From Gymnorhina tibicen (Eukaryota; Chordata; Aves; Passeriformes; Artamidae), in contig VXAZ01000376.1 in the NCBI GenBank assembly GCA_013399875.1, forward strand, positions 125,001-189,000: a DNA stretch of 64,000 nt, written 5' to 3'. A program made the position numbers and the translations under genes. Position 1 is the first letter of the stretch, and each line of letters starts with the position of its first letter. Below the pieces are notes generated by a model, which saw only the letters and a list, made by a program, of their open reading frames with translations, had not been told where the DNA came from and did not search any database. Positions 1-11,977 of the stretch are shown here, piece by piece.

Positions 1-158
1 AAAAGAAATTTCAATTTTTGTACCCTTTCCTACCAGTGGAAATACTTCTCAACTACAGGCAAAATGTCTTTGTGTCTATGCCTTTGTGTGCATATTAAAA
101 TCTTTCCCTAAAGCAAGTTCCATACTTTAAGGGAGAGCTTTCAATAAGCCAGCATTAG

Positions 159-181
159 CTTGCACTTGCACTTGCACTTGC
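159..181 (+). repeat. Short (CTTGCA)n tandem repeat
   Basis: Nearly four copies of CTTGCA in a row, the last one incomplete. Confidence 0.95.
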
Positions 182-1325
182 CATGCTGGATTTCCACTCT
201 CAATTGCTGGTATTTTTAAGCCATTTTCTTTGCAGTGTTGTAAAGGCCTGAATAGGATGCTGGATAAAAGATATCTAGCATCTAATTTCTTAGGAGCTGC
301 CATATGTGGAAACTCATATAATTTTAACTTTCAAAACAAGAAATTCAGAAAGTCACCTTTGCCCAGACAAAAAGCAAAAGTTGCCAGTGAACATCACAAA
401 TAGAAGTAAGACTTCCAGTCATTGCTCAGCTGAAAGGAACTTTTAAAATGTAGAGCTCCATACTGAACTCTCGGTGATTTCTGGACGAAATCTGCCCATA
501 CTGCAATTTTAAAAGGCTGTTCGTGACACTGTTTCCACAGGAAAATCAGCCTGTACCTCAAGAGCCTCTTCAAGCTTGTACAACTCCAGCTGGAACTTGC
601 TTTGCAAGCAGAACTTTTCTGAAGTTGGGATTGAGAAATAAATCTTCTCTTTCCCCCGGGTCTCTGGGACGTTTACAAGGAGCACAGCAAAAAAAGATTA
701 GCAAAATGAAGAGATTTGACAGAGATGGCAGGTCTTTTCACTAAGATGCCAATTTTAAAGTCATCTTTCAGAGGAAATAAAACACTTTCAGCTGTGTCTA
801 AAGAAGAAATAATACAACTGATATTAAACAAATATATTGTGCTGAGGATACAATCTCATAAGATTCACGAACACTTCGCTTCTTTTCGGAATTTCTACAT
901 TGAATGAGAAAGTAACTTCATAGTTTATTTGTTCCCCATATTTTTATTTACTTATAAATTTGACATGTAAATCAAATAATAATAGGACTCACCACTAAGC
1001 ATAACATAATGAGACATAGGAAAAAAATTTTTGTTATAAATCATGACAGTCACAAAACAAATAAGAAATGGCAAATGCTTTGTTAGTGTCAAGTTCTCTG
1101 TTTTATGTCTACTTTCTATTTCTTTAGTTGTTCTGTGTAACAATGCAGAGATGTAAGCAAAAACAGGTGAAGTGTATAGCAAGCTTAGATAATTGCATAG
1201 TATACAATCTGCATTTTCTAGTGACTTGACTGCTTAGGAACCATTTCTAAAGCTTTGGATTTTTCTGGCTGCCCTTGAATTTACTGATGCTAGTAAATTT
1301 TTTCTTTTGACATGATAAAAAAATA

Positions 1326-1349
1326 TTCATATTGCAATTCATATTGCAA
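1326..1349 (+). repeat. Two-copy tandem repeat, 12-bp unit
   Basis: TTCATATTGCAA occurs twice in a row, with no mismatch, about 200 bp to the left of the CR1 end. Confidence 0.95.
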
Positions 1350-1547
1350 TGAGGGCCTTAACAAATAAACCTCTCTGGTATAATGGACTCTTCATAATTT
1401 AAAAAATTGTTTTGAAATATTGGTAGTATGCAACAAGTATTTACAGCATCACCAGGGCCACTGTCACATACTTGTCTATTTTCTTCATCAAACACCAGTA
1501 CAGCAAATTTCACCCTTAAATCTCAGATTACTTTAAAAATGCAATCC

Positions 1548-2475
1548 TATAGATTCATAGAATAGTTTGGATTGTAAGGGACCTTTAAAACTCCTCTAGT
1601 CTAACCCCACTGAAATAGGCAGGGATATTTTCAACTGGGCAAGGTTACCCAGAGCCCCAACCCACCTGACCTTGAAAGTTTCCAGGGATCCCCATTCCCA
1701 TCTACCACATCTGTGGGCATCCTGTGCTAGTGTTTTACCACCCTCTTTTTAAAAACTGTCTTCCTTATATCTAGTTTAAAATTATCCTCTTCTACTTTAA
1801 AACCATTCCCCCTTGTTCTATCACTAAATGCCCTTGTAAAAAATCCCTCTCTATCTTTCCTGTAGGCCTCTTTTAGGTACTGGAAGGTGCCCTAAGGGCT
1901 CTCCAGAGCCTTCTCTTCTCCAGGCTGAACAGCCCCAGTTCTCTTAGCCTCTCTCCACAGAAGTGCTTCAGCTCTCTGATCATCTTTGTGGTCTCCTCTG
2001 GACTTTTTCCAACAGGTCCACATCCTTCTTATTTTGGGACCCCCAGAGCTGGATGCAGCACTGCAAGGTGGGGGCTCACAAGAGCAGAGCAGAGGGGCAG
2101 AATCCCGTCCCTGGTCCTGCTGCCCACGCTGCTTTGGAAGCAGACCAGGATACATTTGGCTTTCTGGGTTGCAAGTACACATCGCTTGGGTCTTGTGCAG
2201 CCTCTCACCCACCAGCACCCCCAGTCCTTCTGGGCAAGGCTGCTCTCAATCTGTTCATCCCCAGCCTGTGTTGATACTGGGATTGCCCTGACCTGAGTGC
2301 AGCACCAGCACTTGGCTTTATTGAAGCTCATGAGGTTCATGAGACTCATGGGCCTCTTCTTGAGCTTGTCCAGGTCCCCCTGGACATCTCATTCTTCAAG
2401 GGTTTCAACAGCACCACTCAGCTTGTTGCTGTCTGCAGACTTGCTGAGAGTGCACTGGATCCCTCATCTCATTCC
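1548..2475 (-). mobile_element. CR1 LINE fragment, 5'-truncated, minus strand
   Basis: Read on the minus strand this is the 3' part of an avian CR1 retrotransposon. The segment near 2340-2395 reads as a dose of CAGGGGGACCTGGACAAGCT, a typical CR1 stretch. It is followed by the C-terminal ORF2 region and the 3' untranslated region with AACTGGGGCTGTTCAGCC and related sequence, and it ends near 1548 with the CR1 tail ATTCTATGAATC. The reading frame is broken by stops and shifts, so it is a dead copy. The four overlapping open frames at 1892-2349 are all within this element. Truncation at the 5' end is the usual state of CR1 copies. Confidence 0.9.
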
Positions 2476-2993
2476 CAAAATATCTCAAATTAGAAAGATT
2501 AGGTAAGGAAGAACACAACAATGGGAATTTGTATAGATTTATTTAAGAATATAGAATCAAACTGCAAAAAAACTGCAAAAAGTCTTGAAGCAAAATAAAC
2601 TCCAAATTTTGCTTCATAAATTCTCTCAAAATTTATCATTCAAATGTTAAAAAGAAAGAAGAAAGGAGGTGAAGTATGTATTTACTTTCTTTGTATGCAG
2701 AACTGCTTATTTGTATCTCTGTTTTGGTCGCTGAGCTGGCAGTGGGATTATTTTGATCTGATACATATAATCAAAAGGATAAATGCTCAGAGTAGAAAAT
2801 ATGCCTCATCCCCACTACAACTCACTTTCTCTTCAAAAACATGTGTCATCCCATCCTGTCTGTTGACCAAACCATCACTGAACTTCAGGAAAACTGAACA
2901 GCATTCAAGAAGCTGAAATTGCAATAAAAGATACAAAGTTCCAGAATCAGATCATTTGAATTATCTTTCACAAGTGCCGTGCAGTGAACAGCC

Positions 2994-3446
2994 ATGAGAG
3001 CACTTGGCGGATTTGCATTAGGAATGCTTTTAGCCATTTTATCAGTCCAACTCATGTCAATGACAGGCATTATCTTCATGATTGCTCTGTTTGCTGCACT
3101 GCCATACTGTGGTCTTACGTGCGAATCTCGGGTGTTAGCCCGGATTTACTGCCCTCCTATCCTACTGCATAGACCTACATCAGCCCTGTGTCCCAGTTAT
3201 CTATGTTGCAAATGCCTCTTGCCAGGTCCACACTGTTCCATTTTTCTCCCTTTTCCTTGCTACCACTATTATTTTTTTCTTCTCTCTGCTCTCCATTCCA
3301 AATGTTTTATCTCCTTTTCTTTACTAGGGTGCCAGAAAAAACAAAGACAGATCCTGTTCTATGACTCTGACTCCTCAGGCTGGCAGACACTTTCTGACTG
3401 TCCCATTATCCATATTTTTTTCATATCACTGGGCCATCACTGTTAG
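2994..3446 (+). other. Unidentified 150-codon open frame with a hydrophobic N-terminus
   Basis: This plus-strand frame begins MRALGGFALGMLLAILSVQL and continues through a second hydrophobic stretch (TGIIFMIALFAALPYCG), as in a membrane protein or signal anchor. After residue 60 it turns into Cys/Ser/Phe-rich sequence typical of translated pyrimidine-rich intron. It lies antisense to RIMS2, shows no intron signals and matches nothing I recognise. The hydrophobic part could be a retrocopy remnant, but chance is more likely. Confidence 0.12.
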
Positions 3447-6400
3447 GAAATGACTTGCCAAGTGTTTTACCACCAAAATATCATGGGAATGAATCCACTG
3501 TGAACAAATCGCAAGGAAACCAACATAAATTTTGTCCATAATATAAAGGTTCCAAGTTGTTTCCTAATTTAATTTCTTTTGTGAATATGATTACTTTGTT
3601 TGATCCAATCTTATCCTGTGTCAGAATGATTTTTTGAAATTTAATTGTCACAAACAGTCTTCTTCCTCCCCTCAAACAAACAAAAGTCGTAGTTTCTCTG
3701 TTTGCTAAGTAAAAATATTAATAGAAAAAAAAAGAAAAAAAGATTTAATGGTGGTGCTTATATCTTCCAAGACAGTTATTACATTAAAAGTCTCTCTTCT
3801 TAAGGGCAATGCTTTAACCAAGACTAGCAGGGAAAAAACGGCCAGAACATGGAAAAGACCAAAGACTAGACATAGAAATATGTTTGGATAAAAGGTGGTT
3901 AATCCCAAAGACATGAGTTAGAGGATTATGGGGCTTCTGCAGGGCAGAAGGTTGTTTATTGATGTTACAGAATACAAAAAGCAAACAGAGGGGAAAAAAA
4001 GAATAAGTTTTCACTGACTAAAGATTTCCACATCCTATATACACCTAGTGGTGTCAGCATTCTTCAAAACCATTCAGCTCTGGTTTGCCGACAGACTTTG
4101 CAAAGGCACTAAGGAGTTTTGTTTCTCAGTTTGCAGTTATATCCCCCATCTTTTTTCAGTAGTTTATAAATGTTACACTGCAAGTGTCCTGTCACAAGCT
4201 GCATTCATAAAGAAAATCATTAACACTCAGAGAAATTATAGCATAGAAAGAAGGTCACAATTAACAGGTCTGCCCTTTGAAGTTCACCTCAGTGCAGAAG
4301 CACTACATTATAATGACTGTATTCTCTCATCCTTTCAATTCTTAACAAATAATGTGTTGTGTTGTTCTCCTCACTGGCTTAGGAGAGCATTCCTTCTCAA
4401 ACGAACTCTTCCTGCAGATGTGAGTAATGTCAAACAAAAGATAAGAATGTGTAGGTTGTTTACTAATAAGGTGAATCAAGAAGCTAATTGTGAAAAATTA
4501 AACTCCCTGTAGATATAAATACCTAAAACTGCAAAATAAAATCTGGGACAGAAAATTTTGAGATTAATTTGGATTAAACACATTATTTTATTGTCACTTT
4601 ACCTGATCATAGTATTAAAAATTTAAATTCTGAAATCACATTATCTTAATTTTATAATACATAAGAACTTGTTGTGCCAAAACACTTTTTTATTATTTTC
4701 TAGCTGAAGCATCTGGCTAAAAGCAACATATGAGTTACATTTTTTTTCTTCTGTAATTTATGCAGACTATGAGCATTTTATTCCATGAGGAATGCATAAT
4801 ATGGAAGCAAAAGATGTCATATTCACAATTTTCAACTGCATTACAATCCTACATTGTATCATGACATAAATCAAGTTTTACAGCACAACCTAGTTTAGAA
4901 AAAAGAATGTAGATGGCATGCTTTTTACTGCTTAGTCATATGTGTGCTGCTATAAAAAGATGTAATCCTTACAACCTTCTTATCAGAGAGATATTTTAAC
5001 CCTGGACTTCAAAGGTCCATTGCTATCCACCACCAGTCTGAATTTCCCTGGCTTGAATATTACTCTTCCACCAATGCACTTCTCTTTTGCACTGCTGAAA
5101 CTACATTCATGATGATAGTTTTTTCTAAATATTCTCATAAAAAGAAATTTTCACAAAATCATAAAGATAACTCACCAGCCTTCATGTTGACTTATTTGTA
5201 TAGGAGTAATTCAAACACCTCCTCAAATAATATCAATGTATTTGGAAAGAAGACTAAAAATTCCAATCAATGATGAGGCTCAGCTGTGGAAAAACATTGC
5301 AGTCTTGGCACAGATGCAATTATTAATTATGTGGAGATGATTTTCACAGCAGATGTATAAGTGCTTTACTTAGTCACATCTGCACAGACATTTGAGAACA
5401 GACTTTTTCTGGTTTGCCTATACTTATCATTTGCTTAACAAAGGTTTATCATACTAATAATTAATCATATTTTTGGTTTCCTCTTAAAGGAAATAATTCA
5501 GAGTTTTCTTAAAGGCAACAAATATTTAATTCAAAATTATGGCTCCCAGGAAAAAAAGGTTTGACTCTCAAGACTCTTTTCAAATAAAAATTAGGAAAAT
5601 ATAAATATTATCATTGAAAGTGCACAAGCAAGCAAAATACTTTCTTCTTTATTTATTTTTTAAAGTTTTGTAATATATACCCAGCCAAATTTGTTCCAGG
5701 TATTTTACAGGCCCTCCACATGAATGTGGACTTGCTTCAAAATCAGATATTTAAATATTTATTACTTAACAGTCATTTTTCATTCACGCTTGTGCCTGAC
5801 ATTTAAATTTTCCACCAGCTTCAATTCTTCTGTTGTTTTACTTGAGAAGATTTCTTAAGAAATCTGAGTCAAATGACCACTTAAAACTTACACAAACTGT
5901 CATGTTCAGCTTCTATTGGCTTCTAGCAGAAAAATCTAGTCTGCAAGCATTAGTTTTTGCAAGAAAGTGGCTGAGCATTTGCATTTGTTAAAATAGGTTA
6001 CCTTGAAGGTGCTTAGGTTAACTGGATTAATTTTTTGTAATTAAAGCACAAATCCTCACTGCAATTGATGCATATGAGAGACTTCCTACTAAATTCAGGG
6101 AAGCCAAAAATATTCTGACCAGATGAATTCAACAGAAAATAATCTCATTGTCTAGATCTTTGTGCAAATTCTTCAAATACACATTTAAAATATAAATTTA
6201 TTTAAAACTTAAATAAAGGAAACACAATGGAATTAGACACTTTGATGGCTTTATAATCAATGATAATTCCCCTCTCAACATATAAACTGAAACTTGGCTA
6301 CACCTGAAAAAGGAGCAAAACTCCCACTGACTGCAGAGCCTAGATTTCTCTACCGCAGAGCAACGTGAAGATACTACTGGCCACGAGGGATCTGCAGCTC

Positions 6401-6561
6401 TCACTTTGTCATCCTGAAGACAAAACCTTTGCTTTTAGACTGCTTTACTCACCATTACTGATGGCACAGCTCTTCTTGTTAATTATCTATATGGGTCAGA
6501 CCAGAAACCCATGAGGTGGTTGGCTGAGTGAACCTGAAACAGCCTTCAGGAATACACTCAC

Positions 6562-6699
6562 AATCACTATTACATTTTCTCCTGCACCACGTTCAACTTC
6601 TTTTTCTGTCATTTTCTTGACTTCTATATAACCAGTTCCAAAACTGCCCAGCTTTTGAATTGACTTCATGCTATCACCACCATCATAACTAGTATGAGA
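6562..6699 (-). other. Unidentified open segment with possible splice sites
   Basis: On the minus strand an open frame of about 46 codons reads SHTSYDGGDSMKSIQKLGSF and later MTEKEVERGAGENVIVIV. Its composition looks more protein-like than the surrounding chance frames. A strong pyrimidine tract ending in CTATCAG lies upstream (6731-6765), and a GTGAGT donor-like site follows at 6561-6556. However, an in-frame TGA at 6705-6703 lies between that acceptor and the open part, so a simple exon from this AG does not work. It does not match any RIM2 segment I know. It may be a pseudogene fragment, an exon using a later acceptor, or chance. Confidence 0.2.
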
Positions 6700-9600
6700 C
6701 ACTCAAACATAGTTAGCCATATTGTCCAAACTGATAGCAAAAGGAAAGGAGGAGAAAAGCAAAGCAATTAGTATAGCCTCAAACGAAACTCTGGAGATTA
6801 AAGCCTACCTATTCTTAAATATTATGTTTTCATATTCCTGTACCTATTGCACCAAACCAAAAAATCACAAATGGGAAAGGAGTTTTCCTATTTGTTTTTT
6901 GTTCTTTTTCAAGAGTATTATGATCCTAAATTGAAGAAATAAAATCAGCAAATATAAATGAGACAAAAAAACTTGCACATATGAGAGTCCCTTTAACAGG
7001 AATTTTTTCCTTCTGAGGATGTTATAGAATATGCAAGAAAAAGAGTCGTTCATTATTTCATTTAATATTCCACTTATTTACTCATTTTCTGGTTTTGACG
7101 GTAGATATTATAGATGTCAGTAGCAATAACTTTAAAAAAATATTTTTCTGTGGAAGCAAAACCTTTTTTTAAAGGCCCACAAACCACAAAGAGCTGTTCT
7201 GTTGCTGCAACAGTGAAAGTGAAGTGGTACCTTTACACATATTATTCCCATCCTTATAATAGGTATTGTCTACAGAGACAAAGGGAGGAGTCAATGTGCT
7301 GGCTTAGATTATGATCTGATAAAATTCACTAGAGAGATATCTACTCATACTTTGATCCACTCTATCCTGCAGGAGACCAGAAGTGTTAGCAGACCTGTAC
7401 AGTACCAAAGTTTCTCAATTTTGTAAAGAGAACTGAAATTTTCTGCACTGAGGGCTGGTGATGTCCCATATTTCGGGTGAAGGAGGCAGAGGTGATGGAG
7501 AAGAGGGTTAAGGATTCAGGGCCGGGTTTGTTGTTCCTGCTTCCTTCAGGCCATGGCTGTCACTGCAGCCTCACTCAGCTCATCCTCTCCCAGCAACCAC
7601 TGCACCAAACATTAACCTCTCTTACAGCAGCAACAGCAAGCTCAGCATGCAAAATAATCAACTGTAATTTCACCAACCCTAATTATTCTGGGCTGCTGCC
7701 TACTTAGATTAGTTCTGAAACCCATCCAAGACATTATCTACACAATCAGCTGCAAAGTCCGACATGCTTACTTCTTCCACCACTTCTGCCAAAGATGCAG
7801 AAACAAGCCCTTAGCTGGAAAGGGCATAATTGTATTTATGCAAACTGTGATCATGCTAGTAACCCCAGCCACTCTATTGAGCTTATTATCAGTCACACAC
7901 TAACGTGTAGAAATGGCTGTTGGCAAATGCCGCTCTAGTTCAGAGCACACAAGGGGCTGGCGCTTACCTCTGAGGACACATTCAATTGCTAATTTTACTC
8001 ATTTGCATCTTGTTAGAAATTCAAGCCAATCCAAGTAACAGAATACATCAACCTTAGAGACACAGAAAATTCAGTTCTTTTCAGCAAACATGAAATACTT
8101 CATTTATTTCAATAGTCTCAATATGTTACTCCTATGTGAAAAGGCCTTGCACAGCACGTGATGCCAAGTTTATTGAGTATCCACAGTTTACATGAACTCT
8201 ATTTTTTGTTTCAGTTCATTGCAAGTACTTTAAGATAGAGAGTACCTTCACAAAGCATTTCAGCCTGTGCTCCTTCAGGCTGGTGTTACCTGCTCACACT
8301 TTCAGGAAGGAACGTGAATTCAGCACAAACTGTCCCTGGAATCAGCCTGCAGCAGGATCCGCTGTGCCACCAAGAGCTCAGTGTTTACCACATAAGAACT
8401 GGTGAGGGACTCTTTTTCCACTTCTCACCCCATCCCACCAGCGAGGAGGCTGAGTGCACAAGAAGCTGGGAGGGGGAACAGGTGGAATAGCTGGTCCCAG
8501 CTTGCTGTCCCCAGCAAGTTGCCCCATACTATACAATGTGTAGTTCAGTACTAAAAACTGCAGGGGAAGAAAATAAAATCTGAAAGAACAAAAGTTCTTC
8601 TCCAGCCCAGAGGAAAAAGACTTCATGTCTGTTCTCACTCTTTGGCAAATGCACTAATCAAGCAACGGATGATGAAATCTAGCTCTTTTACTTTCTTTCT
8701 TCAATACTTGACTTTCAGTTATCATAAACCTTGTTTTTTCCCTTTTAAATATTATCTGTTTCCTCGAATTAATACAGCTTTTAGATTTGATGTAGTAAAA
8801 TATTGTATTGAACTTCAACAGTCATGAGTTAAGTAATTCCAAGTAAATTTCAAATTTTCAAGTATATAAAAAATATTTAATGAATAATTTGAGCCTAATT
8901 TATGAATCTATATTTTCTCCTCATATAATTTTAGAACTGCCTCCCCTCACTGATTTTAAATTCACCAAGCATCTTTTTCTAATAAAATAAATAGTTAAAT
9001 TATTAAATCATATAACTTATTCTCTCTTATTACTGGAATGGTAGTGATAGAAATAACCATTATCTTCTGATTTCTTGGATCCTCATGTTAAAGGCTTACT
9101 CTGAATGCAATTGTTTTTGAAGTTTTCTTCCAACAAAACCTTATTGTTCTCTTCTCCGTAGCTCTTTTCCTATATAACATTTTATTTAATATTTTTCTTT
9201 ACATAATATCAATACATTTACAGGTTTGTTAGCTCACAACATCTAGAAGACTATGTTGAAAACCTAAAAAAAATCAGCCAGTCCATATGAGGCACACAGC
9301 AATGCATATTCTCAAACATAAATATCGTTCTATAATTAAAACACAGTATAATCTCTTCTGCTTATTTCCTTACATCTTTTAAATTCAAAGCTTTTCATAT
9401 TAAAAGATGGAAAAGACATCTAACTGAACTCCAGAGCAGAGCAGTTAGAAGATCTATTTAGGCATTGAACTAAGAATATTTTGTCTTTTTTAGGTAGGCT
9501 CAGTTGTCACAATTAATCTCATTAAATTTGAATGCATCTTCATTAATAATTTTTACCATTTGCAGCAATCCTAGGAGCCCAGATTACATATAGTTATGAG

Positions 9601-11952
9601 TGTTGCTCTCTATTTCTGTTTAGACACAGGCAAATGCAAAAACTTATACTTTAATACACTGACTTTACCAAGATGATTTCGAATGCTGACTGTGCCTTTC
9701 AAGATGAATGCAACGCTAGATGAATGTTTTGAATGTAAATCCTCACCTTAAATGACAACAGAAATCATCTATTTAAATGAACTCTTAAGAGACATCATAC
9801 ATTCTCATCTCTCCTTACACAAATGCTGGATGCCTTTCAAGAAATGCCCTTTGATCAAGCACGAGATGTTCTTCAGTAATACAAGTTATTGAGCTCAATA
9901 ACAAATTAACAGCATGTCACTGAATGGACTGTGATAAATAACAGGCTGTATTAGATGTTGTAATGGTAATTATTCATTCTAAATTCTGTGAAGCTATAAA
10001 AACAGTTTAGAAAAAAACAACAGAAACATTCCACAAGTCCTAAAGCAGAGCTTTCCTGCTCAATAAAGCATTGTCAGTTGACCAAGTTAAACTCTAGACA
10101 GCACTATATTGGTTCTATTGCAATAGTACCTAAAAGCAGCAGTCAAGGATTAGGACTCTCTTGACTATTCCTCAGCCTGTAATTTGGAAATGCAGCTACA
10201 ATTTTATGCTTATGTTTTTATCATAAATAGTTCGCAAGTACATGATCCGATGGGGCTGTCTAGTTCAGCAAAATCTGCTTTATTTTTACACGGAATATAA
10301 CAGCCAAAGCATTTGGTGGATTATGCTACGTAATACCAAATTTAAACCTCTGATAGGCAGGCCAGATCCCCGGCCTTGAAAAAGACCTGAGACTGCACTC
10401 CTGAGCCATCCAAGCGGGCTTAGCAGGGCTTCTGACAATCCGGCCAGGGTGAGAAAGTTTTGGGGTAGACAGAAATGAAAATGCCAGCTACTTGGCATAT
10501 ACTTGTGAAACCAAAATAGTTCTGCACCCCAGCAAGGCTCACCTAACAAAGAATAAATTGGAGAGGCAAAAGTATGTATCTACATTTCTAGTGGACACTA
10601 GGACATCACAAGCTGATGTGATACAGTCCAGTCACAGCTGTGCAACTCTTGAGCTGCAGCTGTATCCACCATGAGCCACACTGAGACCCTACCCATTCTG
10701 TCCTCCAAGAACAGTAAAGCTTTTGGGAGCTGTTGTATACTGAATGTATAAATTCAGTTACAGATAAAATAAACAAACCTCATGAAGTAAGATCTACAAA
10801 TGGAGATCCAGTGTGGGAGATCAGGAGGTCCGTGTGTCATTGTTCGCCATTGCTACAATACAAAGCCTAAAATGCAGGGGAAAACTCAAATCCATCAATC
10901 TTCTACAATTGAGTTGAATTCCCTTTTGTCACTTGCTATTAGACAATCCATTTGAAAATTATTTACAACCCCTCTTGACAAATACGATTAGAAAATATTT
11001 GGCAACTGTTCTAGCTGCAATCATACAAAGATAAATCTTTAATAATGTCTACTATTACAGCAGAAGAGTTTTCAAAAGGAAATTGGAGAAAAAACATTCA
11101 GCTAGAAAGATCTAAAGAACAACAAATACTCAGAAAAATATAGGGCAGCTAAAAGAAGAATGATGAAATATATTAAAAACTAAAAAGTTACTGAAATTTG
11201 CTTCACAAAATGCAATTTCTGAAGTTTTGCTTTTTGAGCTTGCTTATCCCATTGCAACAAACTGCAGTAAATCACGTAATAGTGAACAGGAAACACAGTT
11301 TCTATGGCTTGTTATTGCCAAATAAATCACTTAATAATGTATTTTAGTGCATCTCTGCCGGAGGTCTTGACTGTAGAAATTTACTTAAGGAACAATATTT
11401 TTAAAAGTCAAAATAACTTCTGATAGTGATCTTAATTAAATTGCAGGAAGTACTATCTGAACGATATTTAACATAATTCTCATCAACCAACATAAGGAGT
11501 CCTGGCGTCAGCAGGATGTAGAAGACATGTCAAGAATACAAAAGATATTGTCTTTCTTTTGTAATCCTGTAGTGCCTTAGTTCAGAGAAGTTAAAGGGAA
11601 AATCCTCTTGTGGCTATGAGTATGCAAGACAAGTGAATTCCTTAGGAAAGGTCCCTATATATTGCAGTGATACACAGGAGCCTTGAGAAGTTCAGCAGAG
11701 ACATAGATATTAGAAACCAAATACTAACAATTCTCTCCCAAGCCTCTGTGAATTGTGATTTTTGTTCAGAGGCTTCTAATACACTCTTTGTCGGTTTTCA
11801 TAGTGATATAAAATGCACACCCTCAGAAGGAAGGTGATGCACCACTTCAAATTAGTGTCTGAAGTGTTTTAACATGGACAAAACAAGACATTTTCCTGTG
11901 GACTCACTCTTCAAAATGGCTGGATTACATTTTTTGAATTGTTATGGGGATT

Positions 11953-11977
11953 AAAAAAAAAATTAAAAAAAAAAAAA
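11953..11977 (+). repeat. A-rich run
   Basis: Two A-runs (10 and 13 bases) separated by TT. No retroposon body was recognised next to it. Confidence 0.9.

Noticed and set aside
1892..2349. Several overlapping open frames of about 100 codons on both strands
   Set aside because: All lie inside the CR1 fragment. They reflect its higher GC content and its dead ORF2.
4048..4512. 154-codon plus-strand open frame
   Set aside because: The translation has no recognisable domain and is rich in residues expected from AT-rich non-coding DNA. No promoter, splice signals or similarity were seen.
6600..6640. KMTE match to the start of the RIM2 PDZ region (GGKMTE)
   Set aside because: Only four residues agree and the surrounding sequence does not resemble a PDZ domain.
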